Shown in pieces: positions 1-11,449 of a stretch of 64,000 nucleotides of DNA. Numbering within the stretch: position 1 is the first letter of the stretch; each line of letters opens with the position of its first letter. The notes beneath the pieces were generated by a model, which searched no databases, had not been told where the DNA came from, and was given only the letters and a program-made list of their open reading frames with translations. Both the position numbers and the translations under genes were made by a program. This DNA is from Hofstenia miamia (lineage: Eukaryota; Xenacoelomorpha; Acoela), in contig SCFE01000097.1 in assembly GCA_004352715.1 (NCBI GenBank), forward strand, positions 1,626,729 through 1,690,728. The letters run 5' to 3'.

Positions 1-1873
1 ATATATATATATATATTCAAAGAATCACTGATGCACATATGAGTTTTCCTCCAATTAGACCTTTACACAGGAAGCAATTACGTTAAATAAATGGGCATAA
101 TATCCGATTACAATGCAGTACTTATCTTTAAGGATGACTCTTAGTAATAAATTGTACATCTATAATTTCCCCTACCATTATCGTTAATTCCTAAATTAAA
201 TAAGAAGTTCCATTATGAAGCTAAAAACTACTACCGCGCTTCTTCAAAATTTGTTATTTTCAACTCTTTAGCAGTCAAATTTCTTCTGTATTTATTCATG
301 CTACGAATAACACAATCTATCACAACAACTCTCTTTTTACCTCATGTAATTGCAGAGGGAAATTCATTTATTCGTATGGATGGACATTAATTACCTGATT
401 AGCTGCAAATCCTGTTTTAGGATCAAGACATTTGGCAACGCAGAAATGCCGACATAACACCAAGCCTTTGTTTTGGGGCTCATTTTTTGACATAGCATGG
501 ATCTCACCCAATAGTTGCGCTAGTCACCTTATTGGAATTTGGACAATCCGTCGGTGAATAAGCTGATGTAGAATGTTGCAATAAAAAAATTCGAATGAGG
601 GAGACTTGATAAGAGAGATCAGATGGGGTTTGCAAGAACTTGATTAATAATTTTGCCGGAAGCAATTTACTTGTAGTCAGTGCATTTTAGGGATTTGCGA
701 GATCATCGAGTACCATGGGACTAGGAACAAGCAATAACATGGGAATGAGCGCACTTAAAAAGCTTAGCAATTTGCCCAAAATAGAAGTTATGCCCTGGAA
801 AGACGTGGGACCTTGTTGATGGAGCTCTATATTTTGGCCGCACAGGCCAGATTTTTGAGAAAAACTAATTCAAGTATAATAGAAAATTCGGAAATTATGA
901 AAGAATAAATGTTCAGTTTTATTGGGGAAGGAACTACTATTTGTGTCGTTAACACAGTAAAGCTATTCTCTTTGTCAACTTCTATGAGGTGTTTGAAAAA
1001 AAAATATTTCCAATATAATGGACTGTGGAAAATTGAAAATTTCAAAGATATATAATGTGTAGAAGTTTATTCAGATTGAGCACGTTCTTATGTATTTGAA
1101 TTGTGAGTATCTAAATGCTATTGCGCTATTAATATTCATAAAATTGAATAAAATCACAAATTTAATCGAAAAATTATTCAAGTAAATCTTACTTTTCTAA
1201 GTGTCTACAAGTTCTTCTTTAATAAAGTCTACAATATAACCCAAAATATTAATTTTGAGCTAATTTTAATTAAGCAATCGTTTTTCTGCTTGATATTCAA
1301 ATAAGTTCTTGTTAATGTCCAACGGATTTAATTTTCAAATCACGATTCTCAGCCGGTGTATGCTGAATTTTCGCTTTGACCTGTAGAGTGAATTAAACAT
1401 GGTTTTTAATACGAAACATTGATTTTATTCAATTTTAGTGCAAGTCGAGATAAATTATGAGGAATATTATGATTATTACATTCAATATTTGCAGTCGCGG
1501 CAGGCTGTGGCTTTTAGCATCTCAGCCACGACTGGCGAAGGTTGCATATAAAGATTAGTGACAGGTTGCGGCCAAAGCCGCTCTATTGACAAGCCTCATC
1601 ACAACAGTTGACAGCATAATTTTTCGAGAAAATTTTTTTAGAGCAGCAAAGATGGAATATTTCTACCTTTTCAAAGGTTCACCTGAGTAGACTTCATGCA
1701 AAACACTGTCATGTTCTTGATACTTATCTTATCTAGAAACAGCAGATAGACGCTTCAAGATTTGCAACTATTTTTTTCCAAAATTTTAAACCAAATGTTC
1801 AGGTAATGAATCAGTCTACTCCTCATGAAAACAACAACTACACTTCAATATTTTGGAATTAGGGTTAATTATA

Positions 1874-1880
<7 letters not shown>
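1..1880. other. no gene recognised
   Basis: Begins inside a (TA)n run (1-17). The rest is AT-rich with frequent stops on both strands. I see no protein domain, RNA gene or transposon end. Confidence 0.5.

Positions 1881-1919
<39 letters not shown>
1881..1919. repeat. (TA)n microsatellite
   Basis: Uninterrupted TA dinucleotides directly beside the left end of the TcMar-type element at 1920. The last TA is that element's target duplication. Confidence 0.95.
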
Positions 1920-1921
<2 letters not shown>

Positions 1922-2697
1922 GTGCGATTCATAAGTCTCCGTCTCTAACATTACGATTAAATATCAGTAAGAACAAACCCAATACTATTAATTATTATTA
2001 ACTGATTAATCTACTTTATTTCTTTTGTCATATCAATGTAGTTTATTTCTTATTTTTTATTGATGTTTTTTAATGTACTTTCTTTTTGTAGGCAAATCGG
2101 TTGCATTATTACAATATGGCAGAAGCAGGTGATAGTATTCAATTTTCTCTCACGTTAGCAATGCAGTAGTGTACCGGAGTAGTGCTAACGCTTGCTAAAA
2201 CTTGCCAAGAATTTCAACAACATTTCAATCATGCACCACCAGCTAGGACAACAGTGCAATACTGAAAGCAGAAGTTTGAAGAAACTGGAAACTTATCCAC
2301 TAAGCCATGATCAGGAAGACAGTCTGATGAAATAATGAAAGAAAAGGTGATAAATTTTGTAAAAGAGAATGATGGCACAAATCAATGAGAAACTGCATGA
2401 GTGTGTATGACTTCACAAAGTTCTGTTCACAGATATCTCAAAGAAGAAAAAATAAAACCTTTCAAATATCATTTTAATCAAGCATTGGGAGAAGATAATC
2501 CGATAGAAGGGTTGAATTCTGTTCTTTGGAGCAAGATGGTGAACATTTTGAACAGTTGCTGTGAAATTGCTGTTATTTACCATGATATGTTACTATAATT
2601 GCTTGTTATTTACTTTTATTTGTTCTTTCTGTTATTGAGTTTATTCTTGCTGTTGTTTAATTTTAATTTTAGAGACAGAGACTTATGAATCACATGG
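1920..2697 (+). mobile_element. TcMar-superfamily DNA transposon, internally deleted
   Basis: Terminal inverted repeats of about 30 bp (1920-1948 and 2670-2697) starting CCGTGCGATTCATAAGTCT / CCATGTGATTCATAAGTCT with few mismatches, flanked by TA on both sides. At 778 bp it is too short for a full transposase; only helix-turn-helix parts remain. Confidence 0.85.
2116..2598 (+). pseudogene. TcMar transposase N-terminal remnant
   Basis: From ATG at 2116 the reading resembles a two-HTH transposase N-terminus (KFEETGNLSTKP, SQSSVHRYLKEEKIKPFK) with several stops. It jumps after EDNP to unrelated sequence, so the DDE/D catalytic domain is gone. It cannot encode an active enzyme. Confidence 0.65.
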
Positions 2698-2903
2698 TAT
2701 GGTTACCTCTGTTCTTACGTAAAATTTTTTGTGCTATAAATTTGGTTTGATAAAAATTCTAAAAAATTACTTGGCATGGAGAGTTTGGATCAGCCATATT
2801 TAGAAAAGAAATTAAAAATTGTTTTTTCAAACTACTAAAGTGAGCAAGTGTGAAATTTATGTCACATTTAATACTTTGTAGGACTTTTTTCATAATACAA
2901 CTA

Positions 2904-2930
2904 NTATATATATATATATATATATATATT
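2904..2930. repeat. (TA)n microsatellite with one ambiguous base
   Basis: TA repeat starting at a single N at 2904, probably an unresolved repeat length. Confidence 0.85.
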
Positions 2931-5143
2931 AATTATATAATTATTTATATTAGGGTTAAATTATATAAGGCCATTTATTCAAGATAACTAAAATACATGT
3001 ATATGAAACTGCAATTTTATTAGAAAAAGTACTTGTATAGTAAATTATAATCTATGAAAAAATTGAGGAGAGGATTGGCAATACCTACTTCATCAGTCTT
3101 CCTATCAAAGCTTACCTGCGTTCGTTCGCTTTAAATGACTAAAGATTTCCTGTGGAGATGTCGGAGTAAAATTTAGCCGCATATTTCGAGTCTTTATTCC
3201 AAAATTTAGGCTCATTTGTCGAGTCTTTATTCCAAAATTTAGGCTCATTTGTCACAAATGTATCATGTGCAAAACTGTCAAAAATTTTCTTCATTCCTTT
3301 CAATGAAAAAATCGGTATGCAAATCTTCGTTCGAGGTCATTTTTTTAGCATTTCCGCGATTATCAACAACGACTTCTGAAGTGAAAAAGTTGACTTTAAA
3401 ACAAGATTCGTGACGTTAAGTATTTGGAATTTTCTGAATTCTCACTGTAAGTTTAGATTAAATGCCTAATTACGGCAACGTGAGCAGAAAGTAGAACATC
3501 AGAATGTGAGGAATCATTCTTAGATAATTGAGTCCGTTCATTATATGTAGTAAACTACTAAACGTGAGAAGAAAATTTAAAAATTCTGAAGTAAGAATCG
3601 GTAATGTAGCTGTTCCCATTTTGGAGAACTCTTCAATGAAATTTTTCTGTGAATAGCGATGCTTCGTGGAGAAACCCGGTTTCAAAAAAAATACAATCAG
3701 GCCAATCCCGTTGGTTTCACTCTTAAATAGCACTCAATTTATTCAAAAGTATTGCAAAGGATCTGGATTACAGGTGTAATTTTACTGAATTGTAGATAAC
3801 TCATGGACCGTCATAACATTTCCCTATACGAGGAATAAGGTAAAAATCGTGGGTTATCGAACACATTTCAAATACGGAAACAGAATTTTCTTTATGTAAC
3901 TACGCGTTTATCTTCTGATTTCAAGAAGATAATAGAAATTATTGATGCTTTTGAAACATCACATCAGCAATTTACCAAGCAGAACCTGGCTCCGGAATCG
4001 TGATATTAGACTCTGAATGGAATAATAATTTTCGACTGACCCAAGGATGAGAGTCGTAATGTAAGTATGACACCCAACTGGTGGCTTGATACAAATATTA
4101 CAATGAGCAAAACGCTTCGATTAAGATGTTAATCGTCACCTTTCACCTGTAAAAAACGCATTTGAGTTCGTGCTTTATTCATTAATGGAAAATCCTTGAA
4201 TGATTACGTTTAGTTTTGATGATTGTAACAATTATCTTTATTTATGCCTTTGTTCTATAATTACGTTGTGCGTTGCAATTTTCCTGGTTCATCCTAAGTT
4301 TTGGAATCACACGTGTGTTCTTATAATAATTTGTTTAATTCACGGAAACCTAAAAACATAGCAGAACAGGACATGATAAAAAATAATTCCATTTATGAAA
4401 TACAATCTCACAAACTATTAAAACTGTGACAGACTGCAAAAATTAGAAGGAAAATAATGTATATTTACCAGTATAATATTATTATAGAGCCTATAGAATC
4501 AAATTAAATTTTTTAAAAACTTTGATTTTTCAAAAAATATATGGCCCAACATTCTATCTCGCTCTCTGTACATATTAGTAACAAGGCCTAGACCGTTTTT
4601 GCTTTATATAAACAGTAATATCAAATGTATATTTGAATAACCACTAGGATACTCAATATAAATATGCATAGCCATAAAAAAAATTAAGCTGTTTAATCCT
4701 GAAGAAAAAAAATAACAAAAATTTATATTCAAAAATTGTTTTAACAATAAATAGAAATACTGATAACAATTCTGAAAGTAATACAAAACTAAACAAAATA
4801 CAAAACAACGAATATTTACAAATAAAAATAGTGGTTAATTTGGGCTATGGCGATTGCTAGTTTCTATTAATAGAGTAATCAGGGTTATGCATTTTATAAC
4901 CTCGCCATTTCAGTTTTTTTATATTATACGTGCAAAAATAATTTTGATATCAATTTTAAAGTTTTTTAAACTATATATATATATATATATATTTTGGTAA
5001 TTCATTATATTTATAGTGGTGTTTATAAATTAATTTTTCATTATTCGCTTCTTATACCTAATAGGTTCAATTCTGTGTTTTCTTTTATTTTGTTTATTGA
5101 CTAATTTTGCAGCAAGAAAGTCATTTTTGTTATATAGGAAAGT
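2931..5143. other. no gene; one short tandem duplication
   Basis: No convincing coding signal. Contains a 33-bp unit repeated exactly twice (3188-3220, 3221-3253; unit starts GAGTCTTTATTCC) and a TA run near 4975-4991. Confidence 0.5.
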
Positions 5144-5880
5144 ATTATTAATTATTTTGAAGAACTTCGTTAAAACATATATATAGATGTAACATTGCGG
5201 ATGTAAAAATAATTTTGAAATTTTCTATATTCTTATTAAAGCTATGATTATTTACTGCTACTTTGATAGCCCAATTTAGTTGCACTTGGAATTTCCCAAC
5301 AAATCTTCGGTTTATATCTGTGTAGAGTATGTTGGCATAGTTGAAATGACTTAATATTAGAGCATACATGTATATTAATTGGATTTTTGCTTTAGTTGGA
5401 AGTTTTTGAGAAATTAAGGTTATTGCTTTAATCGATATGGACATTTTTCTAATATCATGATTTAGTTCATCTTCAAAATTTAGATTTATGTCAAAAATAA
5501 TTCCGAGGTATATGAAAGACTCAACCTGTTTTATTTGAATGTCCTTGAAATTAAGTTTGTATTTTGAAGTATCAGTAGATTTAGTTTTTGATTTAACAAC
5601 ACAGAATTGAGTTATTAGTGGATTTAATCTTAGTATTATAGAGGCAAAATATTAAGTAAAGTTTGCTTCGAGAGTTTGAACCGCTTTTTCGGGAAATTTA
5701 TTAGAATTAAATATTTGTCATCTGCATATTATATGACGGCACATGTTAATTGCTCGGACAAATTATTTATGTAAATATTAAATAATAAGGGACCTAAAAT
5801 TGAACCCTGGTGAACTCCATTTTTGGTACAAACCCAATCAGAAAAAAATTCATTGTAAAATATAAATGCTTGCGTGGATT
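5144..5880 (-). pseudogene. LINE reverse transcriptase fragment
   Basis: Reading leftwards from about 5860: GVHQGSILGPLLFNIYINN (RT motif), then YADDKY, then after frame breaks the thumb-like tail MSISIKAITLISQKLPTKAK and LILSHFNYANILYTDINRR. Motif order and wording are those of Jockey/I-group non-LTR retrotransposons. It is broken by stops and by an assembly gap at its 5' side. Confidence 0.7.
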
Positions 5881-5908
5881 TATATATATATATATATATA
5901 TATTATGA

Positions 5909-5977
5909 NNNNNNNNNNNNNNNNNNNNNNNNNNNNNNNNNNNNNNNNNNNNNNNNNNNNNNNNNNNNNNNNNNNNN
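5909..5977. other. assembly gap (N) inside a duplicated (TA)n block
   Basis: 69 N flanked on both sides by the same TTTATATATA...TATTATGA block (5880-5908 and 5978-6006). Confidence 0.95.
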
Positions 5978-6007
5978 TTTATATATATATATATATATAT
6001 ATTATGA

Positions 6008-8345
6008 ATATTCTAGGCTTTGAATTTGACAGTATTAAACTTAAGCTCATCCAGTTGTTCAAAGCTGATACTTCAGTAAGTATTCTGAATGACTAGCTAA
6101 TTGAAAGGCATTGTTACAAAAGTTATCATCTTTAAATTTAATGATTTTCGTAATTTTGCTGAAATTTTATTGACAAATGAGATCAATTAAAACTATTTCT
6201 ATTATAGATCACCATTATATCTGATTGGAATTGTAATCTTTCAGTAATCAAAATGAAGTAATGTCCCTCGACCCGTTACAGTCTATACAATACACAAAAC
6301 ACAAAATGATATGAATAAAATAAGCTATTGGAGAAAGGTAAAAAAAACTTAGAGGCAGTTGATATAAATATTAAAAACAATAAAGGAGGTCAATCTTATT
6401 TTCTGAAATCTCTGCAGGCAAGAGAATTATTTTTCGAAACAGAGTAGTTAAAATATGTTTTTCATGATTACTCCTATGTCTGAAATTTCTGATGTCAATA
6501 GCAAGTAATATAATAAAAAATGTTTGACAATATGACAGACACGGAAGCTATTAATCATCAACTTCTGCTAACAACAGACGAAAAATTGCTATGACATTTA
6601 AATCGAGACAACATCATTCCGAATTTGTGATTGGTTTTAAAAATATCACAGTTAATTATGTATCCGAATATTCTCCTTTTTCCAAAAAATTAAGCAATTT
6701 TAGTACACATTTAAAAATTATCATTCGAATTCAAACTTTTGAACGGTGTTTGCGATAGTTCCATTAATAAATTATTACAATTGTAACGTTGCAAAGGTAA
6801 AGAATTTGGTAAGAATGTTGCGAACCTGCCAGTGAACGTTATCATATTTAATTCATTTCCTAGCTTCTCCGTTTTAAAACACTACCAGTTGCATTTGGTT
6901 TACCTTAGCAAGCATTCAAAAAATACTGGATAAAGTTGAGCTTTAAATGCAGTCGAATGCTAATTGATTTTACCATTCATTTGATTGATGTACCACTTCG
7001 AAGGTTAATTGCTTAGAATTGTAGACACACTGACTGAAAATGAAAAGGTGGAGGAGCAAGTGATGAATTTTGTTTAATGGAGAACAAATTTAGTGATCTT
7101 TGAAAAAAGTTCAAACGGAACGGAATGATGAGAAAAAGAAGCATAGCTTGAAAAAAATTGAATGAGTTAAAAATTTAGCTAATGAAATTCATAATATCAT
7201 TTTTACAATGCTGTTTATAATTGGTAGGAAAACAATTTAACACTATTAACAAAGATCACCATACATTAATGAAACAATTTGCGAATAAGTTATTTGGGAG
7301 ACTTTTAACAACTTTAGAGATTTAACATTGCTGTGCCTAAAGTACTTGAAAAGATAAAATATTTTTTACTGAAAATTATATTTCTTTAAGTTTTTCGAAT
7401 ACAATTAAATATAAAGTGTAGAACCCATGAGATTAACAACGAACTTTCTTTATATGTAGATAGCCTCCCACATCCATTGAGGAGTGCCTGAAGCAAAGTT
7501 AATGGTGGAGGCGCCAGGCCACAGTTAAAGAACTGCCTTTATCTTGTGGCGCTTTTAGATTTTGGATATCTTTATTATTTCTGGAATTATAAGCGTTTAG
7601 AAAAAATTTCAAGAAATTTTAAAAGATCATAAGCTATTTAAATCTAAACGTAAGAAAATTGATGAAATTGTTCAGTTGCTATTGGATTTCAACAATTAGA
7701 AAATAAAGGTAACCAAGGAGGAAAACATGGGAGTTGTGATAAACAGCAGAAATGTTAAAATTACAAATAAAGGATTTCCAAGTATACGAAACTGCTGGAT
7801 TTCCCAATATGCAACATAGATCCTTATCTTAAGGCCCGACGGTAGCGGAGGGCCCACTGGATGGCGAGATTAATACATTTTTATCTTGCATCGTTGGGTT
7901 GAATTATTGGTTTTTGATATATTTATATTATTCAGTGCGCACAGAAATCGAATAACTTATTTCAACAACTTTTACTACTTTTATTGAATTTCTCAAGGTA
8001 GTAAAAATCACTAAGAATAATTAAGGTTAATGAATATGTGAGTCTTGAATACATAAGTTAGTCTTAGTCTTTCATACATAAGGCTTAACCTGAGAGGATA
8101 ACAACAGACAAAAGATTAGAAACAAATACTATGTATGCACATTGAACAAATACTGCACCACAAACTAGAAAAGCAAAAATTAAATTTGAGAGATTTAATC
8201 GCCGAACATGTATTTTTTTCAAAAAGATCCACAAAATTTAATATTTCAATGAACTTGCCATAATAGATGTTGATGGTGAAAGTATTTGGTTCGCAACGGT
8301 CGCGTTTGCAATTTCTCTTTGGATTTTGTTAAACATGTTTCCTAA
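6008..8345. other. no gene recognised
   Basis: AT-rich, stop-dense on both strands. The first 100 bp may be further 5' sequence of the LINE to the left. No RNA gene or transposon ends seen. Confidence 0.45.
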
Positions 8346-8373
8346 TCAATAATTTCAACATACAAACTTTTTA

Positions 8374-8807
8374 TGTAAAACATGCAAAGTCAAAGTAATT
8401 ATTGATAACAGTGAATCAGTTTTTGCATGTGTATCGTGCATTTCAACTATGCACTGGAAAAAAGACTGTACTAATATTTCTGAAAAGTTTTAAAATCATT
8501 GGAATCAGTTAAAGATAATATTCTGTTTTTTGTAATGATTGTGTCAAAAACGGAAGAAAAGAAACAATCTTTATTGACATTGTATCATCTCAACAAAGAA
8601 TACAACTGGATGATTTAGGAAAATCAATGGATAGATGGCTTGACGAGCTGGAACAAAAAATTATGAATCAAGTAACAGAAACAAAGCTTTACTTTGACCG
8701 CTTATCGAAATTCGCATTAAAGGAATACCGGAATCAAAAGAAAAAAATGGGACAAGCGAATAGATAAAGAAAAACAGGCAATTGACAACATCTTTCGGCA
8801 TATGAAG
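8374..8807 (+). pseudogene. LINE ORF1 with PHD-like zinc finger
   Basis: CKTC, then CVSC, then MHWKKDC and finally FFCNDC give the spaced Cys/His pattern of a PHD finger, known in ORF1 of CR1/L2-type LINEs. A helical segment (LDDLGKSMDRWLDELEQKI) follows. The reading resumes in frame after the MITE at 8808-9102. Confidence 0.6.
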
Positions 8808-9102
8808 TAGAGGTTTGCTGGCTGGCTGCGGACGGGCGTTTGGGCTTAAAATTCTTTCTTTTTTGAACAAATGTTGTTTTTTGCAATTATACTCTGTTGG
8901 TAGTAACAATGGACTATTACACTATTACATTTTATATATAGGCGAATGTATACATGTATATAATGTAAAAGAATTACACCGTTATTTAAGAGGGCGGGCC
9001 ACCCGCGGGTGGCCTAACATGCAAACGGGCGGGCTGCTGGCGGGCCATTAATTTTAAGCGGGCGGGTGCGGCCCGATAAAAACCACGGCCCACAAATCAC
9101 TA
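8808..9102. mobile_element. non-autonomous hAT MITE in LINE ORF1
   Basis: Flanked by the exact 8-bp duplication ATATGAAG (8800-8807, 9103-9110). Ends are imperfect inverted repeats (TAGAGGTTTGCTGGCT / TAGTGATTTGTGGGCC). It is GC-rich with many GCGGG words, unlike its surroundings, and has no coding potential. The 8-bp TSD and TAG.G.TTTG.GG end are hAT hallmarks. Confidence 0.82.
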
Positions 9103-9245
9103 ATATGAAGGTAAGTGATATTAGAATTTGCGAAATTTCTAGATTAGGAACATTTAATCCTTCTTCTTCGTATACACAACCAATTCCCTGTTCTTGTTAG
9201 AACGCAGTCACCTTGAGAATGTAAAAGATTACTTAGTAATATAAG

Positions 9246-9780
9246 ATGCTTAAGAATTTTAATGATTACCCGCGTGCACTCTCAGACGAAGAGTACAAAA
9301 TTGAAAAAATTGATCGAGAAATTGAAAAATTTGACGAAGAAGGTGGCTTAATTGCGAATGTTAATAAATGTTGTCCGAAACGGCCTAAATTAGTAGCTCA
9401 AATTTGCATCCCAAATTTTGAATTACAAGTATTAAAATGCAGACCAAGGTTTTGCCTTCTCAATATAATGTGCTTGTTTTTGTTAATATCTATATACGAC
9501 CTAAGAGCAAAAGGGGTTTTTATGAGGAAGGAAATTACAAAGATTTTTCAGCTAATTCAAGCAAAAGTTGAAAAGAATTTCTTGATAATTGCAGGTGATG
9601 TTAATAAACCAAACTTGTATTGTGTTAATAATTTTAATCTTTTAATTTTGTTAAAGAGCCTATGATATTCCGAACAAATCTCAACTGGATATTGCTTACG
9701 TTAGCGATGACAATTTATATGAAATACGTGTTTTTACACCCATTGGTAATTCTGATCGTAAAAGTCTATTTCTGCTACCT
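9246..9780 (+). pseudogene. CR1-like LINE endonuclease region
   Basis: From ATG 9246: a charged stretch (IEKIDREIEKFDEEGG), then endonuclease-like VLKCRPRF, a shifted frame equivalent to a CR1 VYxPP strand, FLIIAGDVNK (the GDFN-like motif) and QLDIAYVSDDN. Shifts and stops abolish function. Confidence 0.6.
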
Positions 9781-10425
9781 AAAAAAACATGTAAAAATAA
9801 AACTAGAGTAAGTTATTGCACACGGCAGGTAGCAACTTCTGAGAATATTTTTTATCTTAATGAAGCTTTTTCTAGTACAGACTGGGAACTTATTCAAAAT
9901 GACATACTACTGGATAATAAGGTCGTGTGTACAGAATCATACATTCAGTTTGTAATTGCTACTATTGTTCCTAAAAAGAAAATTAAGAATTCGGACGGAA
10001 AATGTTTGCAGAAATCCCCGAATTAAAAAATTGTCTTAAGGAGAAAGCTTGTGCAATCAAAAATAGAGATAACCATAAAAAATGTGGTTCAGAAAAATAT
10101 TAACAGAATGGTGTACCGGCATAGAAAAAATGAAACAAGTCAAATGTCCATTCATGATATTTTTATCAAATTGACAGCAAAATGAAAAACAATTACAAGG
10201 GTTTTGTAATAAACAATGAACAAGCAAATACCCTTAATAGGTTTTTACCCGCTTTAATGAGCATGTTGGAAAGGATGCCTTAGACACCGACTTTGATCAT
10301 GTACTTGAAACAGATAATTTTCCTATTGTTGGGCCGTCGGATGTCTAACTAATTTTTAAAAATGTTAATCCAAAGAAATCTTCTGGTGAATTCCTGCTTG
10401 GATACTTCATGATTGTGCTGATCAA

Positions 10426-10984
10426 TTGTCCAAACATTTTGCAAATTTGTTTGCTTTGTGTTTCGCCGATCAATTTCATCTTACTTCGTGGAAGACTGGT
10501 GTGGTTGCTGTAATTCTTAAAAAAATTGATTCATCCATTGAAAACATGCAATCTCTTAGACCAGTTGTAGTAACTAATATTACAGCGAGATGTCTTGATA
10601 GAACTGCACTGAAATACCTAATTGAAATGATTAGTGATGTTAATGACGTTAAGCAGTTTCTCTACAAAAAGGGGTGTCGACTTTTGATGCATTACTTTGC
10701 TCGTCCGATCAGAATATGCCAATATATTGGTAGGGATACCACAGGGTAGGCCTATGAGTTGTCCTCTTTTTATATATAGCACTAATTCTATGAAGGCTAA
10801 ATATTGTGATTTGGATCAATACTCAGATGATACAAAAATTTTAAGAGTCATTCACAATATAAATGATTTTGAATTATACAAATGTGATATTGCTGCAATT
10901 GAGGATTTTTTTAAAAGTCATAACCTAGACAAGGTATTATATTTAAATCTTTCGTCTTGCCTCACCGCATGTTTGGAGCAATAG
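10426..10984 (+). pseudogene. CR1-like LINE reverse transcriptase
   Basis: SWKTGVVAVILKK, LRPVVVTNITARCLDR, VGIPQGRPMSCPLFIYSTN and YSDDTKIL are RT motifs in order, spread over two overlapping frames. The catalytic box reads YSDD. Truncated after about 190 residues. Confidence 0.75.
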
Positions 10985-11279
10985 TATTTGGGTTTTGTTT
11001 AAATGAAAAACAGAAAACCAAATTGCGAAAACCTCTTACATATTTAAATAAAGTTTCACTAGCGTCAAATTAAGTTATTAATAATGTTGATCATCGGCTT
11101 CACTCTGAAATTATGAGCTCTAAGAGTTTACTTTTAGATCTTACCGTTTCAGAACAACAAGCCTTCAAAAATCATTTTTACCAATGGCTGTAAATTATCT
11201 TAGAAATGGCGACTTACCAAAATATAATAAAATAGTAGTTCTTCTGTAAGACCTTATATATATATATATATATATATAT

Positions 11280-11411
11280 NNNNNNNNNNNNNNNNNNNNN
11301 NNNNNNNNNNNNNNNNNNNNNNNNNNNNNNNNNNNNNNNNNNNNNNNNNNNNNNNNNNNNNNNNNNNNNNNNNNNNNNNNNNNNNNNNNNNNNNNNNNNN
11401 NNNNNNNNNNN
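11280..11411. other. assembly gap (N) within (TA)n
   Basis: 132 N inside a TA run spanning about 11257-11442; the length of this microsatellite is unresolved. Confidence 0.95.
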
Positions 11412-11446
<35 letters not shown>

Positions 11447-11449
11447 CAT

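Larger units (their letters stand above)
8350..11040 (+). mobile_element. CR1-like LINE, decayed, with a hAT MITE inside
   Basis: Collinear remains of a two-ORF non-LTR element: ORF1 with a PHD-like zinc finger (8374-8550), an ORF1 tail and CR1-type endonuclease (9111-9780), then reverse transcriptase (10426-10984). Many stops and shifts. The 3' end was not identified; it lies before the N gap at 11280. Confidence 0.75.

Noticed and set aside
1490-1620. Short GC-rich hairpins that looked like a tRNA or SINE head
   Set aside because: No cloverleaf with conserved A and B boxes could be formed, and no second copy was seen.
3188-3253. Two-copy 33-bp tandem as a minisatellite
   Set aside because: Only two units; a simple local duplication with no sign of function.
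5866-6096. ORF crossing the N gap with YIYIYI repeats
   Set aside because: It is translated (TA)n microsatellite and N bases, not a gene. The same applies to ORFs at 11195-11449, 14162-14374 and 30634-31001.
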